A program made the position numbers and the translations under genes. A DNA stretch of 64,000 bases from Prochlorococcus marinus XMU1408 (lineage in GTDB: Bacteria; Cyanobacteriota; Cyanobacteriia; PCC-6307; Cyanobiaceae): positions 310,001-374,000 of the forward strand of contig NZ_QJUE01000002.1 in NCBI RefSeq assembly GCF_003208055.1, given 5' to 3'. The notes under the pieces were generated by a model that did not search any database, was not told where the DNA came from, and saw nothing but the letters and a program-made list of their open reading frames with translations. Below, one piece after another: positions 30,885 through 40,295 of this stretch (its first letter is position 1; each line of letters starts with the position of its first letter).

Positions 30885-31613
30885 ATGAAACTTTCTTATT
30901 TTTATGTAGCTGCGGATGTTCCTAGTGGAATTATTCCTGAATCTTCAGTAGTGATTGATGTTCTTAGAGCCACAACAACAATTGCCTGGGCCCTTGAAAA
31001 TGGTGCTGATTCAGTGCAAGTGTTTGCAGATGTTGATGAACTTAAAAATCATGCTAAGAATTTTGACGATAAAGAAAAGATTCTTGTTGGTGAGCGAGGA
31101 GGAAAAAAATTAGATGGATTTGACTTGGGGAATTCTCCATTAGGAGTCTCAACCGAGCGAGTAAAAGGTAAAAGAGTTTTTATGAGTACTACCAATGGAA
31201 CAAGATCACTTCATCGAGTTAGAGAATCAAAAAGTTTGTATACAATGGCACTTCCAAATAGAAAAGCCATTGCTGAAAGATTAAAAACTGACAATCCCCA
31301 GGAAGTATGGATAGTTGGTAGTGGGTGGGAAGGCTCTTATTCTTTAGAGGACTCATTGGCCGCTGGAGCTTTGGCCTCTCTGCTAATGGATCAATTAGAG
31401 TCAGTTCACATTTTAAATGATGAATTAATGTCCTCCATAGCTTTATGGAAAACATGGGAGAATGATGTTGAAGGATGTTTACGTATTGCAAGTCATGGAC
31501 AAAGACTTGCAGGAATAGGTAATCATGATGATGATTTTGCTTGTTGCGCCTCTTTGGACAACCTTTCTGTTATTCCAAAACAGATTGAGATGGGCGTACT
31601 TCGCTCAAACTAA
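30885..31613 (+). CDS. comB: 2-phosphosulfolactate phosphatase family protein
   Basis: A ComB-family phosphatase of 242 residues starting at ATG 30885 (a GTG six bases upstream is an alternative). Seen: '[22 protein letters not shown]' (about residues 20-41), '[18 protein letters not shown]', '[11 protein letters not shown]', and '[21 protein letters not shown]'. In methanogens it acts in coenzyme M synthesis, but cyanobacteria lack that pathway, so its substrate here is unknown, perhaps sulfolactate-like compounds. It is divergent from ubiD with about 64 bp between the starts. Confidence 0.85.
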   Translation: MKLSYFYVAADVPSGIIPESSVVIDVLRATTTIAWALENGADSVQVFADVDELKNHAKNFDDKEKILVGERGGKKLDGFDLGNSPLGVSTERVKGKRVFMSTTNGTRSLHRVRESKSLYTMALPNRKAIAERLKTDNPQEVWIVGSGWEGSYSLEDSLAAGALASLLMDQLESVHILNDELMSSIALWKTWENDVEGCLRIASHGQRLAGIGNHDDDFACCASLDNLSVIPKQIEMGVLRSN

Positions 31614-31642
31614 CTTTTAAATTATTTTTATTTTTTAACTCA

Positions 31643-32467
31643 GTGTCAGATTTTTTGGCTGCGGCCTTACAGCTAACAAGTACCTCAGATATAGATGCAA
31701 ATCTCAATGCTGCAGAAGAACAAATTGAGTTGGCGTCAAGGCGGGGGGCAGATCTTGTCGGGCTCCCTGAAAACTTTGCTTTTTTGGGGGAGGACCAAAA
31801 AAAACTAAAAATTGCATCCTCAATATACGAAAAATGTAATAGTTTTTTAGTGACAATGGCAAGGAGATATCAAGTCGTTTTGCTAGGAGGTGGCTTTCCT
31901 GTCCCCGCTGGTGATGGCGTTAGAACGTTAAACAGGGCAGAGTTGTTTGGAAAAGATGGCCAATCCTTGGCAAGATACGATAAAATTCACCTTTTTGATG
32001 TTGATCTTCCTGAAGGAAATACTTATAGAGAATCTGAAACAATAGTGTCGGGAAGTCAGTCTCCACCTGTCGTTGATGTTCCTGATCTTTGTAAAATAGG
32101 ATTATCTATTTGTTACGATGTTCGTTTTCCTGAGCTTTATCGTGATTTGGTCAATAAAGGCGCTGATCTATTAATGATTCCAGCTGCTTTTACTGCTTTT
32201 ACTGGAAAAGATCATTGGCAGGTTTTACTTCAAGCAAGAGCAATAGAAAATACCGCTTATGTTGTTGCACCAGCTCAAACAGGACGCCACTATGGCAGAC
32301 GACAAAGTCATGGTCATGCGATGGTTATTGATCCATGGGGGACAGTTTTAGCAGATGCGGGAGTTGTTCAAGGGGCAGCAATAGCTCCTGCTGATAAAGA
32401 AAGAGTAGAAAGGATTAGAGGACAAATGCCAAGTCTTAAACATCGAAAAACAGAGCTTTTTAGTTGA
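31643..32467 (+). CDS. Carbon-nitrogen hydrolase, nitrilase superfamily (Nit1-like)
   Basis: A 274-residue nitrilase-superfamily amidase. The E-K-C triad is visible: E43 in 'GLPENFAFLG', K114 in 'RYDKIHLFDV', C157 in 'GLSICYDVRFPELYR'. The layout resembles Nit1/NitFhit proteins, which deaminate damaged glutathione; that substrate is inferred from family. The start is GTG 31643. Its stop TGA is shared with the start of the amidase as TGATG, so the two genes are likely coupled. Confidence 0.85.
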   Translation: MSDFLAAALQLTSTSDIDANLNAAEEQIELASRRGADLVGLPENFAFLGEDQKKLKIASSIYEKCNSFLVTMARRYQVVLLGGGFPVPAGDGVRTLNRAELFGKDGQSLARYDKIHLFDVDLPEGNTYRESETIVSGSQSPPVVDVPDLCKIGLSICYDVRFPELYRDLVNKGADLLMIPAAFTAFTGKDHWQVLLQARAIENTAYVVAPAQTGRHYGRRQSHGHAMVIDPWGTVLADAGVVQGAAIAPADKERVERIRGQMPSLKHRKTELFS

Positions 32468-33552
32468 TGTTTAAAGATCAATCTTTAAAGTCCAAATTAG
32501 GATTGGTTGCGGGATTAATTTTTTGTTCCAACTTTTTTCTTTCTTTGCCTCTCAGATCCGCTAGTGCACTTGCTGCATGGGCATTATCTAGTGATGGCAG
32601 TCTTAAATTAAGAACTTCTTCTGGGACGAAATTAGATGCTTTTTTTCAACCATCTACTAATGATAAAGGTGAAAGAGTATGGGTTGATTTTCCTGGAGAA
32701 TTAAGTAGGCCTAGAACTTTAAAAGGCAATGGATCTGTAAAGGAAATCAGGTTAGGAAAACCTTCTGATGGTATTACAAGGCTTGTTATTGAGTTTTTAC
32801 CATCAGTTGAATTAGAATATTCAAAATTAAAATTAATTGGGATTTCTCCAAACACTTGGGAGCTGAAATTTATTGGTTTAGAAAGTAATTCTTTTAGCTC
32901 TATTGGAGAAGGTAATATTTTAAGAAACTCTATAAAACGAACTTTTGAAAAAATCAATATTCAGGATTTAGATATTTCATCTTTGCCAAATGTTCCTTAT
33001 GGGAAGTATAAAGTTGTGATAGATCCTGGGCATGGTGGTTCAGATCCTGGTGCTGTTGGTATAAATGGATTAAGAGAGACTGATATTGTGTTAGAGGTGT
33101 CAAAGAATGTTTCTGAATTTTTAACAAAGAAAGGGGTTAAAACATTACTAACTCGTAATTATGAGAGAACATTAGATTTACAACCTAGAGTTGAAAAAGC
33201 TAATAACTCAAAAGCAGATGCTTTCGTTAGCATTCATGCGAATGCGACTAGAGGAAAAAGAAAGGAAGTAAATGGTTTAGAGACTTATTACTATTCTGGA
33301 TATAAAGGCTATTCCTTAGCTAAAAATATTCATAAACAAATTTTAATAACTTCTACCCAAAGCCCAGATAGAGGTGTTCGGAGATCTCGTTTTTATGTAA
33401 TTAGAAAAACATCTATGCCTGCAGCTCTTGTAGAGATTGGATTTGTTACTGGTATTTATGATGCCTCTTTATTACGTCAAAAAGCTTACAGATACAAAAT
33501 GTCTTTTGCTATTGCTAAGGGGATACTTAATTATCTCAAAGTATCAAATTAA
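32467..33552 (+). CDS. amiC: N-acetylmuramoyl-L-alanine amidase with AMIN domain
   Basis: A periplasmic peptidoglycan amidase of 361 residues, which splits septal wall during division. The N-terminal signal peptide is roughly residues 10-35 ('LVAGLIFCSNFFLSLPL', then 'SASALA'). An AMIN domain (about 35-140) is followed by an Amidase_3 zinc domain: 'VIDPGHGGSDPGAVG', 'LRETDIVLEVSK', 'SIHANA' and 'ALVEIGFVTG'. ATG 32467 overlaps the nitrilase stop (TGATG); a TTG three bases earlier is less likely. Next is murI, three bases downstream, so wall genes are clustered. Confidence 0.92.
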   Translation: MFKDQSLKSKLGLVAGLIFCSNFFLSLPLRSASALAAWALSSDGSLKLRTSSGTKLDAFFQPSTNDKGERVWVDFPGELSRPRTLKGNGSVKEIRLGKPSDGITRLVIEFLPSVELEYSKLKLIGISPNTWELKFIGLESNSFSSIGEGNILRNSIKRTFEKINIQDLDISSLPNVPYGKYKVVIDPGHGGSDPGAVGINGLRETDIVLEVSKNVSEFLTKKGVKTLLTRNYERTLDLQPRVEKANNSKADAFVSIHANATRGKRKEVNGLETYYYSGYKGYSLAKNIHKQILITSTQSPDRGVRRSRFYVIRKTSMPAALVEIGFVTGIYDASLLRQKAYRYKMSFAIAKGILNYLKVSN

Positions 33553-33554
33553 GT

Positions 33555-34352
33555 ATGCGTCTTGGATTGTTTGATAGCGGTGTTGGCGGTTTGACAATTT
33601 TAAAAAAGGTTGTTGATTTATGCCCTAATGTTTCATTTATATATTTAGCTGATACCGCAAGAATTCCCTACGGAGTGAAAACATCTAATGAGATAATTCA
33701 ATTTGCTGATGAAATATCAGAATGGTTTATTTCTCAGAATATCGATGCTTTCTTAGTTGCTTGTAACACAACAAATGCAATTGCCTTGGATGTTATCAAA
33801 AATAAATTAGATGTACCTGTTTTCGACTTGATTCGCTCTGCTTCCTCAACTATCCAAGAATCCAGAGTGGGGGTTCTTGCTACTCCTACTACAGTTAAAA
33901 CTAAAGCTTATACAAATGCGATTTTAGAATTTAATCCAAGAACTTTTGTAATTGAACAATCTTGTCCCGAATTTGTCCCAATGATTGAAATGAATAAAAT
34001 TAATTCAGATGAGATTATTGATTTAGCAATTGGATATTTAGAACCTCTTTTAAAGCAAAAAATTGAGTCTATTATCCTTGGTTGCAGTCACTATCCTCTT
34101 ATAACTTCTTTGCTTACAGAGATATTACCCACTAGTGTCAAATTGATTGACCCCGCCCAGACTCTTGCTTTGAAGTTAAAGCTATATATGGATTCAAAAA
34201 CAAGCAATTTTTCAAAGAAGAAATATTTAGTTGATTCAAAGTTTTATGCAACCTCTGATCCTAAAGACTTTTCTTACAGAGCTAAGCAATGGATGAATGT
34301 GTTTCCTGAAGTTAAACTCGTTTCGCTGCAGAAGAAGCGTTGTGTCTCTTAA
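33555..34352 (+). CDS. murI: Glutamate racemase
   Basis: MurI supplies D-glutamate for peptidoglycan. The 265-residue protein has both catalytic cysteines, C70 in 'VACNTTNA' and C177 in 'LGCSHYPL', and the N-terminal 'FDSGVGGLTIL' motif. It starts at ATG 33555, two bases after the amidase gene, and probably belongs to the same transcript. The following polyprenyl synthase begins 22 bases later. Nothing unusual. Confidence 0.96.
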   Translation: MRLGLFDSGVGGLTILKKVVDLCPNVSFIYLADTARIPYGVKTSNEIIQFADEISEWFISQNIDAFLVACNTTNAIALDVIKNKLDVPVFDLIRSASSTIQESRVGVLATPTTVKTKAYTNAILEFNPRTFVIEQSCPEFVPMIEMNKINSDEIIDLAIGYLEPLLKQKIESIILGCSHYPLITSLLTEILPTSVKLIDPAQTLALKLKLYMDSKTSNFSKKKYLVDSKFYATSDPKDFSYRAKQWMNVFPEVKLVSLQKKRCVS

Positions 34353-34374
34353 TATTGAAAAGTAGAGCGCTTTT

Positions 34375-35346
34375 ATGACCACAGCCACTGAAATTCTTCA
34401 ACCTGTAGAACTTGATCTAGAAGCATTGCTTTCAGATCTTCGCAGCCTTATTGGTGCTGGACACCCAATTTTGCAGGCGGCTGCAGAACATCTTTTTAGT
34501 GCAGGGGGGAAACGATTAAGACCTGGAATAGTTTTATTAATTTCCAGAGCTTTAACTTCTGAAAAAGATCTTCCTTTGAAACATCGAAAATTGGCCCAAA
34601 TCACTGAGATGATTCATACCGCTTCTCTTGTGCATGATGATGTCGTTGATGAAGCCGATACGAGAAGAGGTGTTGAAACTGTTCATAGTCGCTTTAATCC
34701 AAGAATAGCTGTTCTTGCGGGGGATTTTTTATTTGCACAAGCGAGTTGGCATTTAGCAAATCTTGAGAATTTAGATGTTGTTAAGTTGTTAAGTAGGGTG
34801 ATAATGGACCTGGCCGAAGGTGAAATAAAGCAGGGTCTTAATAGATTTGATTCAAGTCAATCTTTTGAGAGTTATTTAGAAAAAAGTTATTGTAAAACAG
34901 CTTCTCTTATTGCTAATAGTTCCAAGGCAATAGGTGTTTTATCTGATGTAAATTCTGAGAGCTTAAATTCATTATATTTTTTTGGAAGACAATTAGGTTT
35001 GGCTTTTCAAGTGGTCGATGATATTCTAGATTTTACTGGTAATGATGAACAATTAGGAAAGCCAGCGGCTAGTGATCTTCAGAGCGGTTATCTTACTGCT
35101 CCTGTTTTCTATGCTTTAGAGGATAATCCAACTCTTGGTGAACTTATTAATAATAAATTCTCAAAAAAAGATGATCTTGATAAAGCTTTGTCTCTCGTGA
35201 GAGATTCAAGTGCTATCAAAAAATCAAGAGAACTAGCTGAAAAATTTGCATCTGAGTCAAAAGATTCAATTTCTTGGTTGCCAGATTCACCATCAAAAAA
35301 AGCATTACTTGAATTACCGGAATTCGTTATAAGTAGACTTTATTAA
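34375..35346 (+). CDS. sds: Solanesyl/polyprenyl diphosphate synthase
   Basis: A trans-prenyltransferase of 323 residues that makes a long isoprenoid diphosphate, here probably the C45 side chain of plastoquinone. The first Asp-rich motif is at about residues 88-96 ('HDDVVDEADTRRG'), the second is 'FQVVDDILDF'. 'GGKRLRPG' is the N-terminal substrate-binding motif. Chain length was not deduced rigorously; solanesyl fits the need for plastoquinone. It overlaps the end of the convergent HAD gene by 20 bp. Confidence 0.88.
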   Translation: MTTATEILQPVELDLEALLSDLRSLIGAGHPILQAAAEHLFSAGGKRLRPGIVLLISRALTSEKDLPLKHRKLAQITEMIHTASLVHDDVVDEADTRRGVETVHSRFNPRIAVLAGDFLFAQASWHLANLENLDVVKLLSRVIMDLAEGEIKQGLNRFDSSQSFESYLEKSYCKTASLIANSSKAIGVLSDVNSESLNSLYFFGRQLGLAFQVVDDILDFTGNDEQLGKPAASDLQSGYLTAPVFYALEDNPTLGELINNKFSKKDDLDKALSLVRDSSAIKKSRELAEKFASESKDSISWLPDSPSKKALLELPEFVISRLY

Positions 35347-36028
35347 TTTGGTGCAAATCTAACATTTCTTCTATTTCTTTTAAGTCGTGAATTTTCTTTA
35401 AATTATTATTTTTTTCAAAGAAATCTTTTTTATCTATTTTCTGATCACTCTCTTTTAAAAATAAAACAAAACAGCCTGCCTTCAGTGCTGAAGATACACC
35501 AGAAATTGAATCTTCAACAGCCCAGCACTCTTTGGGATCAATATTTAATTTTTTAGCAGCTAAAAGATATGGATCTGGAGCAGGCTTCCCTTGAACTAGT
35601 GATTTATCATCGCCAAGAATCTTTACAGAAAATAGATTCATCCATTTATGATGCGCAGTTTTTATTTGTATAGATTCCGAGCTGCTACTAGTTACTAAGG
35701 CCATTGGAATATTATTTTTATGACATCTTTTGAGCAAACTTTCACTACCTGGCATTGCTTGTGCGCTGATAATGAGTCGTCTCGATATAGGCTTGTGAAG
35801 GTTGAGTAAGTCTTCTGTCTTAACCTTCTTGGGAATCATTTTAATAATTTCATTTGCGCAATCAATTCTTCTTCTGCCTCTTAAGAGTTTTAGTTGGCCA
35901 TAAGTTAGATTTAGATCAAAAAGCGCGGCAGTTTCTTTCCATGCTTGTCCATGTAAGGGTTCTGAATCAATTAGAACACCATCAAGATCGAATAATAATG
36001 CTTTAGGAAAATTCCAATTTTTATTCAT
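35327..36028 (-). CDS. HAD-superfamily sugar phosphatase/phosphatase-like hydrolase
   Basis: A 233-residue HAD hydrolase with motif I 'LLFDLDGVLIDSEPLH' (nucleophile D14, D16), motif II 'LVTSSSSES', the lysine in 'KPAPDPYLLAA' and motif III 'AVEDSISGVSSALKAG'. The cap is the small helical C1 type placed like beta-phosphoglucomutase or phosphoglycolate phosphatase. The substrate cannot be told. Its stop overlaps the convergent polyprenyl synthase stop by 20 bp, and it diverges from acs 91 bases away. Confidence 0.83.
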   Translation of the reverse strand: MNKNWNFPKALLFDLDGVLIDSEPLHGQAWKETAALFDLNLTYGQLKLLRGRRRIDCANEIIKMIPKKVKTEDLLNLHKPISRRLIISAQAMPGSESLLKRCHKNNIPMALVTSSSSESIQIKTAHHKWMNLFSVKILGDDKSLVQGKPAPDPYLLAAKKLNIDPKECWAVEDSISGVSSALKAGCFVLFLKESDQKIDKKDFFEKNNNLKKIHDLKEIEEMLDLHQINKVYL

Positions 36029-36119
36029 TATGAATTTGTTTTAAATAAGAGTTTCACTATTCAAGCCTTTTGGTCAGAAATAGCTTGAATGCAATAAATG
36101 AAAAGTTGTTTTATCTTTC

Positions 36120-38096
36120 ATGAATTCAGACAATTCTAACTCTATTGAGTCTGTTCTTCAGGAGCAGAGAGTTTTTCCGCCTTCTGATGACTTTGCTAGT
36201 AAAAGTAGAATCTCATCTTTTTCAAGGTACTTGGAAATCTCAGAGATGGCTAAATCCGATCCAGATAAGTTTTGGGGTGATGCAGCTAGACAAGAATTAC
36301 ATTGGTTTAAACCTTTTGATAGAGTTCTTGATTGGTCAAAACCACCATTTGCTAAATGGTTTGATGGAGGAAAAACCAATATATCCTTCAATTGTTTAGA
36401 TCGGCATTTAAATAGCTCAACAGCTGAAAAAATTGCTTTAATTTGGGAAGGTGAGCCAGGCGATCAAAAAAAATATACCTATAAACAATTACATAAAGAA
36501 GTTTGCAAGGCAGCTAATGCACTCAAGTCAATAGGTATTGGTAAAGGAGATCTTGTGGCTTTGTATATGCCTATGGTCCCTGAAGCTGCAATTGCAATGC
36601 TTGCTTGTGCAAGGATCGGAGCACCACATTCTGTCGTTTTTGGAGGTTTTTCTTCTGAGGCGCTTAGGGACCGATTGATTAACGGAGAAGCGAAAGCAAT
36701 AATTACAGCTGATGGTGGCTTTAGAAAAGATAAAGTGATTCCTCTTAAGGAAGCTGTTGATTCAGCATTGGAAGGTGGTGCTTGTCCAAAGGTCCAATCA
36801 GTTTTAGTTGTTCAACGGACTAAAAAACCTATTGACATGAATGATGGCAGGGATTATTGGTGGCATGAAATTGTCGATAGTCAATCAGAAGAATGTTTGT
36901 CCGAACAAATGGATAGTGAGGATTGCTTATTTGTTTTATACACCTCTGGTTCGACAGGCAAGCCAAAAGGAGTAGTTCATACAACTGCTGGTTATAACCT
37001 ATGGTCTCATTTAACTTTTAAATGGATTTTTGATATTCGTGAGAATGATGTTTATTGGTGTACCGCTGATGTGGGGTGGATAACAGGGCATAGTTATATT
37101 GTCTATGGTCCACTTTCTAACGGCGCAACCACTGTTATGTATGAGGGAGTTCCTAGACCTTCAAATCCAGGGGCTTTTTGGGATGTAATTCAAAAGCATA
37201 AAATCTCGATTTTTTATACTGCCCCAACCGCGATAAGGGCTTTTATGAAAGCAGGCAAAAATATTCCTAATCAATATGATTTATCCAGTTTGAGACTTTT
37301 AGGAACTGTTGGAGAGCCCATTAATCCTGAGGCTTGGATTTGGTATCGAGATGTCATTGGAGGAGGAAACTGCCCAATAGTGGATACTTGGTGGCAAACA
37401 GAAACTGGTGGAGTAATGATTAGCCCTCTTCCTGGTGCGACCCCAACAAAGCCAGGATCAGCAACTTTCCCTTTGCCTGGAATTGAGGCGGATGTAGTCA
37501 ATTCAGATGGAAAGTCTGTAGCGAATAATGAAGGTGGCTATTTGGTAGTTAAAAGGCCATGGCCTGGGATGATGAGAAATGTTTATGGAGATGAAAAAAG
37601 ATTTAGAGAGAGTTACTGGGAGTATTTAAATCCTTTAGATAACGGCTATATGTATTTTGCTGGAGATGGCGCCCGAAAAGATGAAGATGGTTATTTTTGG
37701 GTAATGGGTCGAGTTGATGATGTTATAAATGTCTCTGGTCATAGGCTTGGCACAATGGAAATAGAATCAGCTTTGGTTAGTCATCATTTGGTCTCAGAGG
37801 CAGCTGTTGTGGGTAGACCTGACAATTTAAAAGGAGAATCAATAGTAGCCTTTGTCACATTGAAAACCGGAGCAGAAGCAAACGAGAGTATTAATGCGGA
37901 TTTGAAAAAACATGTTGCTAGTGAAATAGGTCCTATTGCCAAGCCTGACGAAATTAAATTCACTGACGCTCTTCCCAAAACTAGAAGTGGAAAAATAATG
38001 CGCAGAATTTTGAGAGCACTGGCCTCTGGTGATGAGATTAGTGGTGATACGAGTACGCTGGAAGATAGGTCGGTTTTAGATAGATTAAGAAGTTGA
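36120..38096 (+). CDS. acs: Acetyl-CoA synthetase
   Basis: Acs converts acetate, ATP and CoA to acetyl-CoA. The 658-residue enzyme has the AMP-forming motif '[15 protein letters not shown]' and the C-terminal '[12 protein letters not shown]' with the lysine that can be acetylated. '[11 protein letters not shown]' and '[16 protein letters not shown]' are also present. ATG 36120 is a clean start. An 8-bp inverted pair, ATTCAAGC / GCTTGAAT, lies in the divergent spacer about 30 and 60 bases before the ATG, of unknown meaning. Confidence 0.96.
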   Translation: MNSDNSNSIESVLQEQRVFPPSDDFASKSRISSFSRYLEISEMAKSDPDKFWGDAARQELHWFKPFDRVLDWSKPPFAKWFDGGKTNISFNCLDRHLNSSTAEKIALIWEGEPGDQKKYTYKQLHKEVCKAANALKSIGIGKGDLVALYMPMVPEAAIAMLACARIGAPHSVVFGGFSSEALRDRLINGEAKAIITADGGFRKDKVIPLKEAVDSALEGGACPKVQSVLVVQRTKKPIDMNDGRDYWWHEIVDSQSEECLSEQMDSEDCLFVLYTSGSTGKPKGVVHTTAGYNLWSHLTFKWIFDIRENDVYWCTADVGWITGHSYIVYGPLSNGATTVMYEGVPRPSNPGAFWDVIQKHKISIFYTAPTAIRAFMKAGKNIPNQYDLSSLRLLGTVGEPINPEAWIWYRDVIGGGNCPIVDTWWQTETGGVMISPLPGATPTKPGSATFPLPGIEADVVNSDGKSVANNEGGYLVVKRPWPGMMRNVYGDEKRFRESYWEYLNPLDNGYMYFAGDGARKDEDGYFWVMGRVDDVINVSGHRLGTMEIESALVSHHLVSEAAVVGRPDNLKGESIVAFVTLKTGAEANESINADLKKHVASEIGPIAKPDEIKFTDALPKTRSGKIMRRILRALASGDEISGDTSTLEDRSVLDRLRS

Positions 38097-38098
38097 TA

Positions 38099-38824
38099 TT
38101 AAATATCCCAATGAGTTATTTGATCGACTAATGAATCAATTGTTTTATATTTTATAGCACCTTGTAAATTTGTTTTTAATAATTTTTCTCTTAGACCAAG
38201 GCTGACTGGGCTTAGATGGTTGCCATCGAGTTGAATGATTTTAGAATTATCAAAATCTCTTTCTCTTAATGATTTAATTAGTGAATTATTTTGATCCAGA
38301 CTATCATTTTTAAATCTTATTAATAAATTATTTATTTGTTCATAGTGCTCTTTTATAAGATTTAATGTTTCAAAAGGACTAGGACTAAATTCAGTTTGAA
38401 AGTTTAGTCTCTGTGAAATCTTGTTAAGCATAGGTATAGATTTTTTTGCCCTGAAGTTATTAAAACTAATAGCTACCAAACCATTGCAATTTCTTCCTCC
38501 ATCAGGAGCTAGTAGATGTAATTTACATCCAAGGCTATGCCCCAATCTAATTGACTTCGGTATTAAGCCTACTCTTTCTTCAAGGATTTTTCGAGATATT
38601 CGGAATTGCTTCCATGCCTGATTTGCTTGAATCTGATGATCAAAGTTAGGGATATAGCTCCATGAATGTACTGCAAAATTTCTTTGCAAAAGACCAGTAA
38701 TTAGTCTTTTGTATGAAACTTCAGGTTTTATTGAAATATAGCTACCTCCAATTATTTCTATAAGACCAATTGGCTTTGAAGGCCATTGGCACAAAACATC
38801 ACTTATACGTCTAATAGTACCCAT
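38099..38824 (-). CDS. DUF1350 alpha/beta-fold protein
   Basis: A 241-residue protein that fits DUF1350, shared by cyanobacteria and plastids. Visible: 'PIGLIEIIGGSYISIKPEVSYKRLI' split, with 'GLIEIIGGSYI', then 'IRLGHSLGCKLHLL' which resembles a nucleophile elbow (GHSLG, serine), and 'LVAISFNNF'. This suggests an alpha/beta hydrolase fold; activity is unproven. It converges with acs, with two bases between the stop codons. Confidence 0.75.
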   Translation of the reverse strand: MGTIRRISDVLCQWPSKPIGLIEIIGGSYISIKPEVSYKRLITGLLQRNFAVHSWSYIPNFDHQIQANQAWKQFRISRKILEERVGLIPKSIRLGHSLGCKLHLLAPDGGRNCNGLVAISFNNFRAKKSIPMLNKISQRLNFQTEFSPSPFETLNLIKEHYEQINNLLIRFKNDSLDQNNSLIKSLRERDFDNSKIIQLDGNHLSPVSLGLREKLLKTNLQGAIKYKTIDSLVDQITHWDI

Positions 38825-38959
38825 TGATTAATAATTACTTTCTTAAAGAGAAATAAAAATGATTATAGATATAAGTGTCTTTTGTTTCTAATGTGCTGCT
38901 AAGTTTTTATTTAACTCTCTTTTTTGATGATAATAGAACTATGACTAATTAAATTTGAA

Positions 38960-39802
38960 GTGAAAGAAGAGCAAAATCATCAGAAAGAAAGTGAGCAGCT
39001 TGACTTTCTTAATGGAACAATTAAAAAAAATTCCATAGAAAAAGAGAGAGATCAAGGAGGAAAAAGTTCTTCCAAATTTATCGAAGGCCCTATTAAAATT
39101 TTAAATAGCAAGAAGCCTCCAGAGAATATCTTGATTTTGGATACTGAAACAACCGGCCTTGACAATGAAAATGATGATTGCATTGAAGTCGGTTCGATAC
39201 TTTTTAATGTTAAAAGTAGATCAGTATTAGCCCAGCAATCTTTTCTCCTGCCAGTTCAAAATAATAATGCAGAAAAAATAAACAATATTCCTGCAGAAAT
39301 AACAAGATTGCCTCAACCCCTATGTGAGGCGATTAAATATTTTGAATCTTTGGTTCAAGTATCAGATGTAATTGTTGCTCATAATGCCGAATTCGATATG
39401 AAATGGTTTGGTCTTAAAAAATTACCTCTGATTGAGAAACAATGGATTTGTTCTATGGACGACATCACTTGGCCAGCTGATAGACAATTGAAGACGCGAC
39501 CTTCTGTTAGAGATCTTGCATTGGCTTATGGCATCCCAGTCTGGAATGCACATAGAGCTCTTACAGATTGCATATATCTGGCAGAGGTATTTAAAAGATG
39601 TAGTGAGCTCGAAGAGCTTTTGATTAGGGCTCTTGAACCTAAAGTGCTTCTTCGAGCTGAAATCTCTTATGAAGAAAGATATTTAGCTAAAAATGCTGGT
39701 TTTCGGTGGAATGATGCCATTAAGGGTGCTTGGTCTAGAAAAATGAGTCGTAGGGATATGGAAAAATTAGAATTCCCTGTACATGAGGTAGATTTTTCAT
39801 AA
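38960..39802 (+). CDS. DnaQ-like (DEDDh) 3'-5' exonuclease with DUF5710-like tail
   Basis: A 280-residue exonuclease of the DNA polymerase III epsilon group. After a charged, probably disordered N-terminus (1-50), it has 'ILDTETTGLD' (D61, E63), 'VAHNAEFDMKWFG' and 'NAHRALTDCIYLAEVF', the full DEDDh set. The last 60 residues contain 'ERYLAKNAGFRWNDAIKGAWSRK' in part, resembling the DUF5710 fold attached to some nucleases, 'AKNAGFRW' then 'WSRKM'. It starts with GTG 38960. It might serve repair rather than replication; the chromosomal dnaQ role is not shown. Confidence 0.8.
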   Translation: MKEEQNHQKESEQLDFLNGTIKKNSIEKERDQGGKSSSKFIEGPIKILNSKKPPENILILDTETTGLDNENDDCIEVGSILFNVKSRSVLAQQSFLLPVQNNNAEKINNIPAEITRLPQPLCEAIKYFESLVQVSDVIVAHNAEFDMKWFGLKKLPLIEKQWICSMDDITWPADRQLKTRPSVRDLALAYGIPVWNAHRALTDCIYLAEVFKRCSELEELLIRALEPKVLLRAEISYEERYLAKNAGFRWNDAIKGAWSRKMSRRDMEKLEFPVHEVDFS

Positions 39803-39880
39803 AGTACTCATTTCAAATATTGGATATATATTTAATGTATAAAGTAACGAGTTTTCTAAAGCTTTTTCAATGATTGATTT

Positions 39881-40168
39881 ATGAGAAAATATTTTACTAA
39901 GCAAAATATAGTCTCTCAGTGTCATCTGGTTAAAAGTAAGACTGATGGTAATGATTTGAAAAAGCGTCTTAGGCAATGGCAGCACTCAAGAAGTTGGGCT
40001 CGTTTGATTTGTGAAGCTGAAAAGATGTGGAGTCTAGAATCAAGAGAATTAAAAAGGTTAGGGGCTATGGAATTAATTCAACTTCAAAATGAAATGCCTT
40101 TTAATGTTCGAAGAAGAGTGAATTTTTGGTTGGTCAGATATTCAGGTGCTACTCGATTAGAAGATTAA
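39881..40168 (+). CDS. Small conserved-looking protein of unknown function
   Basis: I do not recognise this 95-residue protein. It is basic, rich in Lys, Arg and Trp, with a predicted helical middle ('DLKKRLRQWQHSRSWARLIC', 'EAEKMWSLESRELKRLGAMEL'). No signal peptide or membrane span is visible. ATG 39881 lies 78 bases after the exonuclease gene. The regular codon use and a hydrophobic pattern support coding. It may bind nucleic acid because of its charge, but that is only a guess. Confidence 0.6.
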   Translation: MRKYFTKQNIVSQCHLVKSKTDGNDLKKRLRQWQHSRSWARLICEAEKMWSLESRELKRLGAMELIQLQNEMPFNVRRRVNFWLVRYSGATRLED

Positions 40169-40295
40169 GCTTAAATTACTTTTAGTTGAGCTTTACCCGT
40201 TTATTTTGCTCAGAAGCACAAATTAAATATTGAATTGCCAGTTTACGTAAACAATTACTATTAAACAAACAACAAATAATTTTTCTGAAGCTACT

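Noticed and set aside
36090-36119. Inverted pair ATTCAAGC/GCTTGAAT between the HAD gene and acs
   Set aside because: Arms are short and 18 bases apart; no T-run or conserved promoter context makes it a signal.
40241-40252. GTTTACGTAAAC palindrome before hisS
   Set aside because: A single 12-bp palindrome without a second copy or known regulator match; too little evidence for an operator.
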